Shown here: positions 10,219 to 19,595 of the stretch, piece by piece
Layout of the letters: every line of letters begins with the position of its first letter
Numbering within the stretch: the first letter of the stretch is position 1
NCBI GenBank assembly: GCA_934454845.1
Contig: CAKSGV010000009.1
Location: forward strand, 1 to 64,000
DNA length: 64,000 nucleotides
Direction of reading: 5' to 3'
Source: an uncultured Eubacteriales bacterium
GTDB taxonomy: Bacteria > Bacillota > Clostridia > Oscillospirales > Acutalibacteraceae
Translations under genes and position numbers: made by a program
The notes under the pieces: generated by a model
Seen by the model: the letters and a program-made list of their open reading frames with translations, nothing else
The model's database searches: none
Told to the model about the DNA's origin: nothing

Positions 10219-10269
10219 CGAAAAAACAACTGCGCAAACCCGCCAAACAAACGGATTTACGCAATTGTT
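10219..10269 (-). terminator. Terminator of the pyrH-polC operon
   Basis: Imperfect 18-bp stem (10225-10242 with 10252-10269, AACAACTGCGCAAACCCG type) followed by TTTTTTCGC on the minus strand. The 5' arm begins in the polC stop codon. Confidence 0.8.
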
Positions 10270-13200
10270 TAAAACATTGAAATTTGATTTGTTTCGGGTA
10301 TACTTCCCAGTGCTCCGAGCTCGCCGAGCTTCGCGATCACTGTCTTTGAAACGCCGGATTCTATAATAAGATCTTCTCTTGAAACAAAATTGCCCTTTTT
10401 CGCCGCTTCATAAATTGAATACGCCGCTTTTTCGCCTACACCTGACAGCGCGCCGAAAGGAAGACGCATTTTTCCGTTTTCCGGAACAAATTTAACAGCA
10501 TGGGATTTATCGATATCTATAGGAAGTATCTCAATTCCTCTTGAAAGCATTTCATTAAAAATAAGCATATTTTCATAGACATCGAGTTCTTTTTTTGAAG
10601 CCTCTTTTCCCTTAGCCTTGATATCCCTTAAATATCTTCTTACGGATTCTTTGCCGCCCATAAGCACTTCAACATCGACGTCTTCCGGTCTTGCGGTAAA
10701 GTAAGCACAGTAAAATTCAAGCGGCTTATGCACCTTATACCAGGCGACTCTGAGCGCTGAAATAACATATGCCGCCGCGTGAGCCTTAGGGAACATATAC
10801 TTTATCTTATAGCAGCTCTTAATATACCATTCGGGAACTCCGACCGACCGCATATCGTCTTCCATAGCGGACCAGTCCTCTTTTGATACCTTGCCTTTGG
10901 CAACAAGACCTTTACGCACGGTTTCGGTGATCTTAAAAGCTCTTCCCTCTTCCATTCCCTGATGAATAAGGTATACCATTATATTATCGCGCGTTCCGAT
11001 AACCTCGGAAATGGTGCAGGTGCCGTTATCGATAAGATCCTTTGCGTTGCCGAGATAAACGTCTGTACCGTGGGAGAGTCCCGATATCTGCAAAAGATCG
11101 GCAAAATTTTTCGGTTTACAGTCCATAAGCATTTCTCTTACAAATTTTGTACCGAATTCGGGGAGGCAGAATGTTCCGTTTTGCGAGTCGATATCCTCCG
11201 GCTCTACCCCGAGAGCCTTTGTGGAAGTAAACAAGCTGTAAACCGCAGGATCGCTCATCGAAATATCGCTAACCGGTATCCCCGTATATTCCTCAAGGTA
11301 TTTATATGTAGTAGGAATGACATGGCCGAGTTCATCAAGTTTTAATATGGTATCGTGTATTGAATGGAAATCAAAGTGAGTGGTGATGATATCGCTTTTA
11401 ACATCATCTGCCGGGTGCTGAACGGGACAAAAATCATATATTTCCATTCCGTCGGGTACAATTATCATTCCTGCCGGGTGCTGACCGGTAGTTGTTTTTA
11501 CCTTTGCTCCTTCGACTTTTTTAGCAAGCCTGTCAAGCTCGGCAGAACTTAATATCTTTCCTGTTTTCTCGCAGTAGGATTTGGCAAAACCGTAAGCTGT
11601 TTTTTCGGCTATTGTGGAGATAGTACCAGCTTTAAAAACGTTTTCCTTACCGAAAAGGCTTTTCGTGTACTCCTGAACATCGTTTTGTACTTCATCGGAG
11701 AAGTTTAGATCGATATCGGGCACTTTATCTCCCTTAAAGCCCAAAAATGTTTCGAAAGGAATATCATGGCCGTTGCGGTTTAATTTTTCTCCGCAAACAG
11801 GGCAATTTTCCTCCGGAAGATCAAATCCCGAACCCACAGAGCCGTCGGTGAAAAATTTGCTGTATTTACATTTCGGGCACACATAATGCGGAGCGAGAGG
11901 ATTAACCTCCGATATACCCGCCATTGTTGCGACAAACGACGATCCTACCGATCCTCGCGAGCCTACTAAATATCCTTTTTCCTCACTGTAAGCAACAAGC
12001 TTCTGTGCAGAAATGTACATTATGGAAAATCCGTTTTTTATAATCGAATCAAGCTCTTTTTTAAGCCTTTTTTCAACTATTTCGGGAAGCTCGTCGCCGT
12101 ATATTTTATGCGCGTTTTCCCAGCAGATATCTTCAAGCAGCTGATCCGAGCCTTCTATTACAGGCGGATAATTGCCCTCCGGCACCGGGATAACGTCATC
12201 AGATATCATATCGGCGATCTTATTCGGATTTTCGATAACAAATTCCTTTGCCCTCTCGCCGAAATAATCGAAATCAGAAAGCATTTCAGAGGTGGTTTTA
12301 AAATAGAGGGGCGCTTGGTTTTCAATATCGTCAAAACCCTGGCCAGCCATAACTATCTGGCGGATAATGCCGTCTTCCTTAGTTAAAAAATGCACATCGC
12401 CCGTTGCTACTACGGGTTTATTAAGCGCGTCTGCAATTTCGACTACCTTGCGGTTAAAGTCCTTTATTACTTCTAAGCTTTTAACCTTTTTAAATCTGTT
12501 TACCTTTATAATTTGACCGGTCTTTTCGCTTACCTTATCGGGAAGCGACGATTCTCTTACCATAAATTCATTGTTGCCTAAAGGCTGAATTTCAAGATAA
12601 TCATAATAAGAAGCTATTCTTTTAAGTTCCTCATCGTCGGCACCGTCAACAATAGCTTTATAAAGCTCTCCCTGCTCGCAGGCAGTGCCGACAATAAGTC
12701 CCTCGCGGTATTTATCCAACACGCTTTTAAGGGTTATAGGTCTGCCGTGAAAATTTTTAAGATGTGCATTTGATACTATTTTATAAAGATTTTTAAGTCC
12801 CGTTAAATTCTTGACTAAAATTATCTGGTGGTTTCTGAGTTTCGATATCTGTTTTGTTGTGAGCCCATCAAGCTTATTTTTATAATCGTCGATAAAATAG
12901 CTCTCAACGCCGTAAATAACCTTGAAATTTCCGCCGTTTTTCCTGATTGCGCTCACCGCTGCCGCGGCAGCAGGATAGCTCTGCACAACTCCGTGGTCTG
13001 TAATAGCAATAGCGGTATGGCCCCATTTATACGCGCAGTTTATTATATCTCCCGCGCTCGATACCGCGTCTTTAGCGGACATATTTGTATGGCAGTGAAG
13101 CTCCACTCGCTTTTTGCCCTCGTAATCGTCGGTTTCCTCGTATTTTTGCAAAAGCGCTATGGATTTCGGCTCTGCAACAAAGGATTTTTTATAATCGTCA

Positions 13201-14087
13201 AATTTATAAGAGCCGTTTACAAGAATATACTGTCCGTCTTTTACCGCCGACAGCGAAGTTAAATTTTCGGGTTTTACAAACATACTTGCGGAAAGGGCAT
13301 TAGTATAATCCGAAAAGCTGAATTTAACTATCACTCTCTCGCCGTTTCTTGTGTTTATCTTTCTGTCCTCTCTGCCGAAAACCTCTCCGAAACAACATAT
13401 ATATGTATCCTCTTCGGTTACGCGGATCATTTCTTTGACATTTGTATCTATATTTCTCGGTCCGTAAATCACTTTCGGATCGTCAAGATAAACAAGTCCG
13501 TTTTCAGGCTTGTCCGAGCGGGGCTCAAATTTTACAAAAGCCTTATTTGCCGCCTTTTCCCTGACCTGCTTTTTGAGCGGCTCTGTTTGCGCGGTTTTCG
13601 GAATTTCTATTTTCACATCTTCCGCCTGACCGTCAAACAAAACTGTGATTTCTCTTTCAAAAAGCTTAAACACGGCTCTTTCGAATTTGCTTTCAAATTC
13701 GCATGATCTAAGCGTTGCAAGACCGCCGAATTTTAAAGTTACAGTGACATTATTTCCGCAAAGAGAATATTCCGCCTGATTGAGATAACCGTTTATCGCG
13801 GCATTTTTAGCCTTTATTCTCTCGCAGATATCCGCACAGGCGGTTTCATTTAGCGCCTCCGGCGGAAATTTCTCCTCAAAATCGAGATTTTGAAGAGAAA
13901 AAGCAGATATAAGCGATTCCTTAAAATCATTTATTGTCTTATTATCCACATAGCAACTAAACCGAACGCCGATATCAAGCGTTCGGTTCTGAGGATCCGG
14001 CTCGCATATATAAAGCTCGGCGTCTTTAAATGCGGGCGGATAATTTTCCTTTATTAAATTTCCGAAAAGCTCAAAGAGCTTAAGCAT
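10269..14087 (-). CDS. polC: DNA polymerase III PolC-type alpha subunit, apparently without the embedded exonuclease
   Basis: Main replicative polymerase, 1272 residues. In order: N-terminal region (1-210), OB domain (about 225-315), PHP domain opening with VELHCHTNMS (about 328), polymerase core with GSRGSVGSS (about 709), a zinc Cys set (CPKC, CPVC), catalytic PDIDLNFSDE (about 790), and a C-terminal clamp-binding NQISMF. In PolC as I know it from Bacillus (about 1437 residues) a DEDDh exonuclease of roughly 165-175 residues interrupts the PHP domain after GLEANIVDD. Here GVESYFIDD (about 393-401) runs through a short linker straight into the second PHP half (ILVKNLTGLKNLYKIV). No FDIETTG-type Exo I motif is present. 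Last gene of its operon. Confidence 0.95.
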   Translation of the reverse strand: MLKLFELFGNLIKENYPPAFKDAELYICEPDPQNRTLDIGVRFSCYVDNKTINDFKESLISAFSLQNLDFEEKFPPEALNETACADICERIKAKNAAINGYLNQAEYSLCGNNVTVTLKFGGLATLRSCEFESKFERAVFKLFEREITVLFDGQAEDVKIEIPKTAQTEPLKKQVREKAANKAFVKFEPRSDKPENGLVYLDDPKVIYGPRNIDTNVKEMIRVTEEDTYICCFGEVFGREDRKINTRNGERVIVKFSFSDYTNALSASMFVKPENLTSLSAVKDGQYILVNGSYKFDDYKKSFVAEPKSIALLQKYEETDDYEGKKRVELHCHTNMSAKDAVSSAGDIINCAYKWGHTAIAITDHGVVQSYPAAAAAVSAIRKNGGNFKVIYGVESYFIDDYKNKLDGLTTKQISKLRNHQIILVKNLTGLKNLYKIVSNAHLKNFHGRPITLKSVLDKYREGLIVGTACEQGELYKAIVDGADDEELKRIASYYDYLEIQPLGNNEFMVRESSLPDKVSEKTGQIIKVNRFKKVKSLEVIKDFNRKVVEIADALNKPVVATGDVHFLTKEDGIIRQIVMAGQGFDDIENQAPLYFKTTSEMLSDFDYFGERAKEFVIENPNKIADMISDDVIPVPEGNYPPVIEGSDQLLEDICWENAHKIYGDELPEIVEKRLKKELDSIIKNGFSIMYISAQKLVAYSEEKGYLVGSRGSVGSSFVATMAGISEVNPLAPHYVCPKCKYSKFFTDGSVGSGFDLPEENCPVCGEKLNRNGHDIPFETFLGFKGDKVPDIDLNFSDEVQNDVQEYTKSLFGKENVFKAGTISTIAEKTAYGFAKSYCEKTGKILSSAELDRLAKKVEGAKVKTTTGQHPAGMIIVPDGMEIYDFCPVQHPADDVKSDIITTHFDFHSIHDTILKLDELGHVIPTTYKYLEEYTGIPVSDISMSDPAVYSLFTSTKALGVEPEDIDSQNGTFCLPEFGTKFVREMLMDCKPKNFADLLQISGLSHGTDVYLGNAKDLIDNGTCTISEVIGTRDNIMVYLIHQGMEEGRAFKITETVRKGLVAKGKVSKEDWSAMEDDMRSVGVPEWYIKSCYKIKYMFPKAHAAAYVISALRVAWYKVHKPLEFYCAYFTARPEDVDVEVLMGGKESVRRYLRDIKAKGKEASKKELDVYENMLIFNEMLSRGIEILPIDIDKSHAVKFVPENGKMRLPFGALSGVGEKAAYSIYEAAKKGNFVSREDLIIESGVSKTVIAKLGELGALGSIPETNQISMF

Positions 14088-14102
14088 TGTTTTCCCCTCT
14101 GT

Positions 14103-15146
14103 TTACATCTTTTTGATTTCTTTTTCCAATTCGTCAAGAAGATACTCTTCTTTTATATTGCTTTTTAAAACTTTGCCGTTTTTAAAAATAACTCCGCAGT
14201 TCTTTCCTCCTGCGATTCCTATATCGGCGTGGCTTGCCTCGCCGGGACCGTTTACCACGCACCCCATTATTGCGACGGTTAAATTTTTATCTATATCTTT
14301 AAATCTTTCTTCCGCGGCTTTTGCAAGATCTATAAGGTCAATAGAAGTTCTTCCGCAGGTGGGGCAGGAAATAAATCTTATTCCGTCTTTTCTTAGCCCT
14401 ATCGCTTTTAAAATATCTATTCCTGCTTTTACTTCCTTTTCGGGATCGTCTGTAAGAGAAACTCTTATGGTATCGCCTATTCCCCTAAGAAGAAGACCGC
14501 CGATACCGGCAGCAGACCTTAAAGTTCCCATATACTCGGTGCCTGCCTCTGTAATTCCTAAATGAAGAGGATAAGAACACTTTTCGTGAGCTAAAGAATA
14601 AGCGTCATAAGCTGTTTTAACATCCGAAGATTTAAGCGATAAAACTATATCATTAAAATCGAACTTTTCAAGCAGCGATATATGATAAAGTCCGCTCTCG
14701 ACCAAGGCCTCGGCCGTCGGAAAACCATACTTTTTAAGTATATGTTTTTCAAGCGAGCCTGAATTCACCCCTATTCTTATCGGGATTTCTTTTTGTCTGC
14801 ATTTATCAGCCACTGCTTTAATATGCTCGTCTGCTCCGATATTTCCGGGATTTATCCTTATCTTGTCCGCTCCCGCCTCGCAACTTTCTATTGCAAGTCG
14901 CCAATCAAAATGAATATCGGCGACTAAGGGAATATCGACTGCGTTTTTAATCTCATAAAGAGTTTTTACAGCCTCTTTGTCCGGAACAGAAATTCTTATT
15001 ATTTCACAGCCGGCATTTTTAAGCCTTAAAGCCTGTGAAATGTTTTCCTTTATATCGTGGGCAGGCGCGTTGAGCATAGACTGCACCGCTATCTTTTCTC
15101 CTGCTCCGATATAAATACTTCCTATTTTTATTCTTTTAGTTTTCAT
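14103..15146 (-). CDS. ispG: 4-hydroxy-3-methylbut-2-enyl diphosphate synthase
   Basis: Iron-sulfur enzyme of the MEP isoprenoid pathway that reduces methylerythritol cyclodiphosphate to HMBPP. The 347-residue chain shows a TIM-barrel N-terminal half (KRIKIGSIYIG, AVQSMLNAPAHD) and the cluster ligands CPTCGRTSIDL (about 265) and a later Cys in MGCVVNGPGEA. It lies 4 bases after rseP and 15 before polC. With dxr and uppS in the same operon it feeds isoprenoid units to undecaprenyl phosphate. Confidence 0.97.
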   Translation of the reverse strand: MKTKRIKIGSIYIGAGEKIAVQSMLNAPAHDIKENISQALRLKNAGCEIIRISVPDKEAVKTLYEIKNAVDIPLVADIHFDWRLAIESCEAGADKIRINPGNIGADEHIKAVADKCRQKEIPIRIGVNSGSLEKHILKKYGFPTAEALVESGLYHISLLEKFDFNDIVLSLKSSDVKTAYDAYSLAHEKCSYPLHLGITEAGTEYMGTLRSAAGIGGLLLRGIGDTIRVSLTDDPEKEVKAGIDILKAIGLRKDGIRFISCPTCGRTSIDLIDLAKAAEERFKDIDKNLTVAIMGCVVNGPGEASHADIGIAGGKNCGVIFKNGKVLKSNIKEEYLLDELEKEIKKM

Positions 15147-15150
15147 TTTT

Positions 15151-16212
15151 TCACCGGAAAATAAGCGACCTGATATCTTTTGCCGTTACTGCAAGCATAA
15201 ACAATATAAGAATTATAAACCCTATCGCGTGAATAGTCGCCTCATATTTAGCAGGTATCTTTTTGCGTGTTACCATCTCAATGAAGATGAAAAGCAGTCT
15301 TCCGCCGTCAAGAGCGGGAATTGGCAAAAGATTAAAGAGCCCTAAATTGATGGTGATAAGCGCCATAATAGGAATAAGGTTTTTAAGACTTGCCTTTGCG
15401 GCGCTGCCTATTGCCGCAGTAACTCCCACAGGGCCGGATACGGCACTGATACCGTATTTTCCTCCTATAAGGTCAAACAGCGACCTGTATATAACGGCGC
15501 AGTATGAAAATGTCATTTTAAAGGTCTGGCTTATAAAGCTTTTAAAGGTTTTTTCCTGCGGATATACTTTAAAATCCACATTTATATAAGTGAAATCGTC
15601 TTCTTCCGTTATTGCGAAAGTAACATCTTTTAAAAGTTTTTTTGCGCCGTCTCTTTCAACTTCAATATCAAGGGATCCGTTTTTAACATTTGTAAAAGCA
15701 TAACTTAAATCATAAGTCGTGTAAATTTTTCTGCCGTCTACCTTTAAAATTTTATCGTCAATTCTAAGACCTGTTTCTTCGCTTATGGCATTTTCGTCAA
15801 AAGCGGCGATTTTTGTTGTAGTAAACTGCTTTGAGGGAATAAGCGTGAAGCTTACAAGAAGCACTCCCAAAAGCAGATTGAATATCGCGCCCATTGCTAC
15901 GATTATAAATCTTCTCCAGGCGCTTTTTTTGCAAAATGCGCGCTCATCGGAGCTTTCCTCGTCTTCTCCCTCCATAGCGCAGTAACCACCTAAAGGAATT
16001 AGGTTTATTTTATACTCGGTTTCTCCTTTTTTCTTTGAAAAAAGCTTAGGCCCGAAGCCTACCGCGAATTCATTTACCTTTACTCCCAAAAGCTTTGCCG
16101 CTATAAAATGGCCGAATTCGTGAATGATAATCAGAACTAAAAAAAGAAGCACTGCCACAAGATACGGCCAGATATTATTTAAAATATTTAATACCGAGGA
16201 AATAAAAACCAC
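15151..16212 (-). CDS. rseP: RIP metalloprotease (site-2 protease), RseP/RasP family
   Basis: Intramembrane zinc protease that cuts membrane anchors such as anti-sigma factors and signal-peptide remnants. HEFGH in the first membrane helix is the HExxH site; a PDZ domain follows (about 130-200), and LPIPALDGGRL carries the third ligand near the C-terminus. The start is unclear. The open frame runs back into dxr (to 16272), but the only good ribosome site, AGGAG at 16216-16212, would serve an ATT codon at 16203; the GTG at 16212 overlaps that site. I give the GTG here as the nearest common start. Confidence 0.92.
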   Translation of the reverse strand: MVFISSVLNILNNIWPYLVAVLLFLVLIIIHEFGHFIAAKLLGVKVNEFAVGFGPKLFSKKKGETEYKINLIPLGGYCAMEGEDEESSDERAFCKKSAWRRFIIVAMGAIFNLLLGVLLVSFTLIPSKQFTTTKIAAFDENAISEETGLRIDDKILKVDGRKIYTTYDLSYAFTNVKNGSLDIEVERDGAKKLLKDVTFAITEEDDFTYINVDFKVYPQEKTFKSFISQTFKMTFSYCAVIYRSLFDLIGGKYGISAVSGPVGVTAAIGSAAKASLKNLIPIMALITINLGLFNLLPIPALDGGRLLFIFIEMVTRKKIPAKYEATIHAIGFIILILFMLAVTAKDIRSLIFR

Positions 16213-16219
16213 TCCTGTC

Positions 16220-17353
16220 TTAAAAATGCGACCGCACAAATTCCCTCGCGGCCCTATCCGCTTCAAAAACACCCTCTATGGTGTAATTTTCGCAACTGTA
16301 AGCATTAAACAGTGCCTCGCCGTTAAGCTTTTCAATATCGGTAAATTTTATTTTTCCTTCTAAAAAGAGTTTAACCGATTCCTCGTTTGCCCCGTTTATC
16401 GCCGCGGGGTAAAGGCCGCCCCTGTTTATCGCCTCAATGCAAAGGGGAAGGCATTTAAAGGTATCGGTATCGGGTTTTTCAAAAGTAAGCGTTTTGATCT
16501 TAAAAAGATCCAGCCTTTCAGAGCATTTTTTTCTTTCGGGATAGGTAAGCGCATACTGAATGGGCAGACGCATATCCGGCGTGCCGAGCTGCGCTATTAC
16601 CGCGCCGTCGTTAAGCTCCACGGCGGAATGAAGAATACTCTGCCTGTGAACGACAACTTCTATATCCTCTGCTTTCACGCCGAAAAGGTGAACCGCCTCA
16701 ATAACCTCTAAGCCTTTATTCATCAGCGTAGCAGAGTCCACGGTTATTTTAGCTCCCATAGACCAGTTGGGATGATTAAGCGCCTGCTCTACGGTTACAT
16801 TTCTGAGTTCTTCTTTGGTTTTTCCGAAAAAAGGGCCGCCCGAGGCAGTAAGAATTATTTTTTTGGGAATTTTTTCTTTAACTCCTTGCAAAGACTGAAA
16901 GATAGCCGAATGCTCGCTGTCAACAGGGATTATTTTAACATTTTTCTCTTTTGCTGCGGCTTTAACAAGCTTGCCTGCGGTAACAAGAGTTTCTTTATTT
17001 GCAAGCGCTATGGTCTTTCCGGCGTTTATCGCGGTCAATGTAGGCATTAATCCCGCTATGCCGACTATTGCGCTGATAACCGTATCTCCGAAATCCGAAG
17101 CGGCACAGCAGACACCCTCTTGCCCCGATAAGACCTTAATATTTGTGTCTTTAAGGCGAAGCTTTAATTCTTTTGCCGCTTTTTCGTTCGCCACGGCAAC
17201 GCATTTCGGCAAAAATTTTCTCGCCTGAATTTCCAAAAGCTTTATATCCGAGCCCGCCGCAATGGCGCTTACCTTAAAGCCGCAATTTTGAGCCACTTCA
17301 AGACTTTGCCTGCCGATAGAACCCGTTGAGCCTAAAATCACAAGGTCTTTCAT
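16220..17353 (-). CDS. dxr: 1-deoxy-D-xylulose 5-phosphate reductoisomerase
   Basis: Second MEP-pathway step: NADPH-dependent conversion of DXP to methylerythritol 4-phosphate. The 377 residues include the Rossmann motif ILGSTGSIGRQSLEV at the N-terminus, the active-site VDSEHSAIFQ (about 147), GGPFFG and MGAKITVDSATLMNKGLEVIE split motifs, normal for the family. Its ATG overlaps the cdsA stop by one base (TAATG), so the two are translationally coupled. Confidence 0.97.
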   Translation of the reverse strand: MKDLVILGSTGSIGRQSLEVAQNCGFKVSAIAAGSDIKLLEIQARKFLPKCVAVANEKAAKELKLRLKDTNIKVLSGQEGVCCAASDFGDTVISAIVGIAGLMPTLTAINAGKTIALANKETLVTAGKLVKAAAKEKNVKIIPVDSEHSAIFQSLQGVKEKIPKKIILTASGGPFFGKTKEELRNVTVEQALNHPNWSMGAKITVDSATLMNKGLEVIEAVHLFGVKAEDIEVVVHRQSILHSAVELNDGAVIAQLGTPDMRLPIQYALTYPERKKCSERLDLFKIKTLTFEKPDTDTFKCLPLCIEAINRGGLYPAAINGANEESVKLFLEGKIKFTDIEKLNGEALFNAYSCENYTIEGVFEADRAAREFVRSHF

Positions 17354-18273
17354 TAAATTATACCGTAATTTATAAGAATATATACCACCGGTGATAAAAG
17401 AAGCACGCTGTCAAACCTATCGAGGATACCGCCGTGGCCGGGAATTATCTTTCCGTAATCCTTAATATCTGCGGCTCTTTTGAAAGAAGAAGCAAAGAGA
17501 TCGCCGAGCATTCCGACAATGCAAAGCGGAATTGTAAGGAGTATGGTGGGTAAAATTTTATTTGATTTGAATGCGAAAACCAAAATCACGCAAACAAGAA
17601 TACTTGAAACTATACCGCCTATCGCTCCCTCAACTGTTTTATGAGGGCTGATATTCGGGCAAAGCTTCTTCTTGCCTAATACAACGCCTGTGAAATACGC
17701 ACCGGTATCGCAGACAGCCGAAAAATCAAGCAAAAGCAAAAGATAATAAAGCCCCGGATTTGAAACTGTGCCGACGCTTAAAACCACAATGCTTTCAAGA
17801 AACGAAAAACCTCTCGCTATTATAAAAGGCATACATGAAATTCCCGCGATTTGAGCAAGCGAGAATCTGCCGTGATTTTTAAGAATCATACAAACGGCGA
17901 AAATGAAATATATAACGGCAATACTTATCGCCAGAAGTCCCATCTTCCCGTTATTATAAAGAGTATTCGTAATAAATACCCGCCTTGCAAGATCGGCTTT
18001 ATTCGTTATCCGCTCGTGCGAAAACATACTAAGGAGTATGTTTTCAAATACTCCGCTTATAAAAAGCACCTGCAAAAACGCATAAACAGACGAAATAATA
18101 TAAATTAATTTTTTTTCGACCTTAAAAGCATTTTTTAGCATTTCATAAACGGCAGCCGCCGCAATAAAACCTATAAAAAGGGTTATAACTATCCTGTTTT
18201 GATTATATCCTAAAGCTAAGATCAGGGTGATAAGGGATATAAGCACCGCACCTGAAATAATTCGCGTTTTCAT
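17353..18273 (-). CDS. cdsA: Phosphatidate cytidylyltransferase
   Basis: Integral membrane enzyme making CDP-diacylglycerol from phosphatidate and CTP, the branch point for phospholipids. 306 residues with about eight membrane segments. The family signature is in the C-terminal part (KTVEGAIGG and later GDLFASSFKRAADIKDYGK, then PGHGGILDRFDS). It lies between uppS (27 bases upstream) and dxr (overlapping by one base). Confidence 0.95.
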   Translation of the reverse strand: MKTRIISGAVLISLITLILALGYNQNRIVITLFIGFIAAAAVYEMLKNAFKVEKKLIYIISSVYAFLQVLFISGVFENILLSMFSHERITNKADLARRVFITNTLYNNGKMGLLAISIAVIYFIFAVCMILKNHGRFSLAQIAGISCMPFIIARGFSFLESIVVLSVGTVSNPGLYYLLLLLDFSAVCDTGAYFTGVVLGKKKLCPNISPHKTVEGAIGGIVSSILVCVILVFAFKSNKILPTILLTIPLCIVGMLGDLFASSFKRAADIKDYGKIIPGHGGILDRFDSVLLLSPVVYILINYGII

Positions 18274-18300
18274 TTAAAGAACTCCCAGTTTTAAAAATAT

Positions 18301-19017
18301 TTATACTCCGCCGAATCTGCGGTTGCGGCGGGAATATTCTTCCAAAGCTTTATCGAGATGATGAGGCTTAAAATCCGGCCATAAAACATCGGAGAACCAA
18401 TATTCCGCATAAGCAGACTGCCAAATAAGATAATTTGAAAGCCTGTACTCTCCGCTCGGTCTTATAATAAAATCGGGATCTGGCTGACCTGCCGTGTAAA
18501 GTTCGGAAGATATCAGATCTTCGGATATTTCATCCGGAGAATATCCTTTTTCAACTATATTTTTCACAGCATTGACGATTTCATCTCTTCCGCCGTAATT
18601 TATCGCCATATTAAGGTGAAGACCCGTTGCGTTTTCCGATTCTTTTTCGGCGTTTAGCATAAGCTCCTTTATATCTTCGTCAAGAGGCGTTCTGTCGCCG
18701 ATAAACTGCAGCCTGATATTTTCTCCCTTGAAATTATCCACATCTTTAAGATAACTTCTGAAAAGGTCCATTATATTATCGACCTCTTCTTTAGGGCGCT
18801 TCCAATTTTCGGTGGAAAAAGCATACACGGTAAGATATTTGATTCCGATTTTATTGCAGTATCTCGCAACGGTCTTGAAATTCTTTGCCCCTGCCGCGTG
18901 ACCTGCGGACCTCGGAAGACCGCGCTTTTTTGCCCACCTGCCGTTACCGTCCATAATAATCGCTATTGATGTCGGCAAAATATCGATATTTAAGGCTTTT
19001 TTCTTTTTAAAAAGCAT
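18301..19017 (-). CDS. uppS: Isoprenyl transferase (undecaprenyl diphosphate synthase)
   Basis: Cis-prenyltransferase that elongates farnesyl diphosphate to the C55 carrier lipid for peptidoglycan. 238 residues. The catalytic Asp is in IIMDGNGRWAKKRGLPRSAG at the N-terminus, with NYGGRDEIV and the C-terminal RPSGEYRLSNYLIWQ motif also present. It begins 2 bases after frr ends. The isoprenoid precursors come from dxr and ispG in the same operon. Confidence 0.97.
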   Translation of the reverse strand: MLFKKKKALNIDILPTSIAIIMDGNGRWAKKRGLPRSAGHAAGAKNFKTVARYCNKIGIKYLTVYAFSTENWKRPKEEVDNIMDLFRSYLKDVDNFKGENIRLQFIGDRTPLDEDIKELMLNAEKESENATGLHLNMAINYGGRDEIVNAVKNIVEKGYSPDEISEDLISSELYTAGQPDPDFIIRPSGEYRLSNYLIWQSAYAEYWFSDVLWPDFKPHHLDKALEEYSRRNRRFGGV

Positions 19018-19019
19018 TA

Positions 19020-19574
19020 TTAAAGCTCCATAATCTCTTTTTCTTTAGCCGAACAAAGTTCGTCGCTTTCCTTGCAGAATTTATCGGTAAGCTTCTGAAT
19101 CTTCTTCTCTCCGTCGGACTCCTCGTCTTCCGTGATCTTTGAAGCCTTTTTAAGTGCTTTCAGCTTATCGAGAGCGTCTCTGCGCTGATTTCTTAAAGCA
19201 ACCTTTGCGTCCTCCGATTTTTTCTTTACTTCTTTAACGATTTCTTTTCTGCGCTCCTCTGTAAGAGGGGGGAAGTTAAGTCTTATTACCTTTCCGTCGT
19301 TTTGAGGATTTATTCCTATTTCGGAAGTTAAGATAGCTTTTTCGATTTCCTTTAAAGTGGAAATATCCCAAGGCTGAATCATAAGAATTCTCGCCTCCGG
19401 AATAGATATCGCCGCCATCTGCTGAATGGGTGTGGGTACTCCGTAATAATCGACGGTGATCCTGTCAAGAACAGAGGCGTTAGCCCTGCCGGCTCTTATA
19501 GACTTATACTCGCGCTCTAAAGCCGCTATGGATTTTTCCATCTTTTCTTCGGTGTTTTTAAGTAGTTCCTGCAT
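19020..19574 (-). CDS. frr: Ribosome recycling factor
   Basis: Splits post-termination ribosomes together with EF-G. 184 residues, the standard length, with the two-domain L shape implied by a helical domain I and the beta domain around DRITVDYYGVPTPIQQMAAI (residues about 38-57). Signature TEERRKEIVK is present. Located 21 bases after pyrH, the near-universal order. Confidence 0.97.
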   Translation of the reverse strand: MQELLKNTEEKMEKSIAALEREYKSIRAGRANASVLDRITVDYYGVPTPIQQMAAISIPEARILMIQPWDISTLKEIEKAILTSEIGINPQNDGKVIRLNFPPLTEERRKEIVKEVKKKSEDAKVALRNQRRDALDKLKALKKASKITEDEESDGEKKIQKLTDKFCKESDELCSAKEKEIMEL

Positions 19575-19595
19575 AAAATTTCCTCCGGAATTAAT

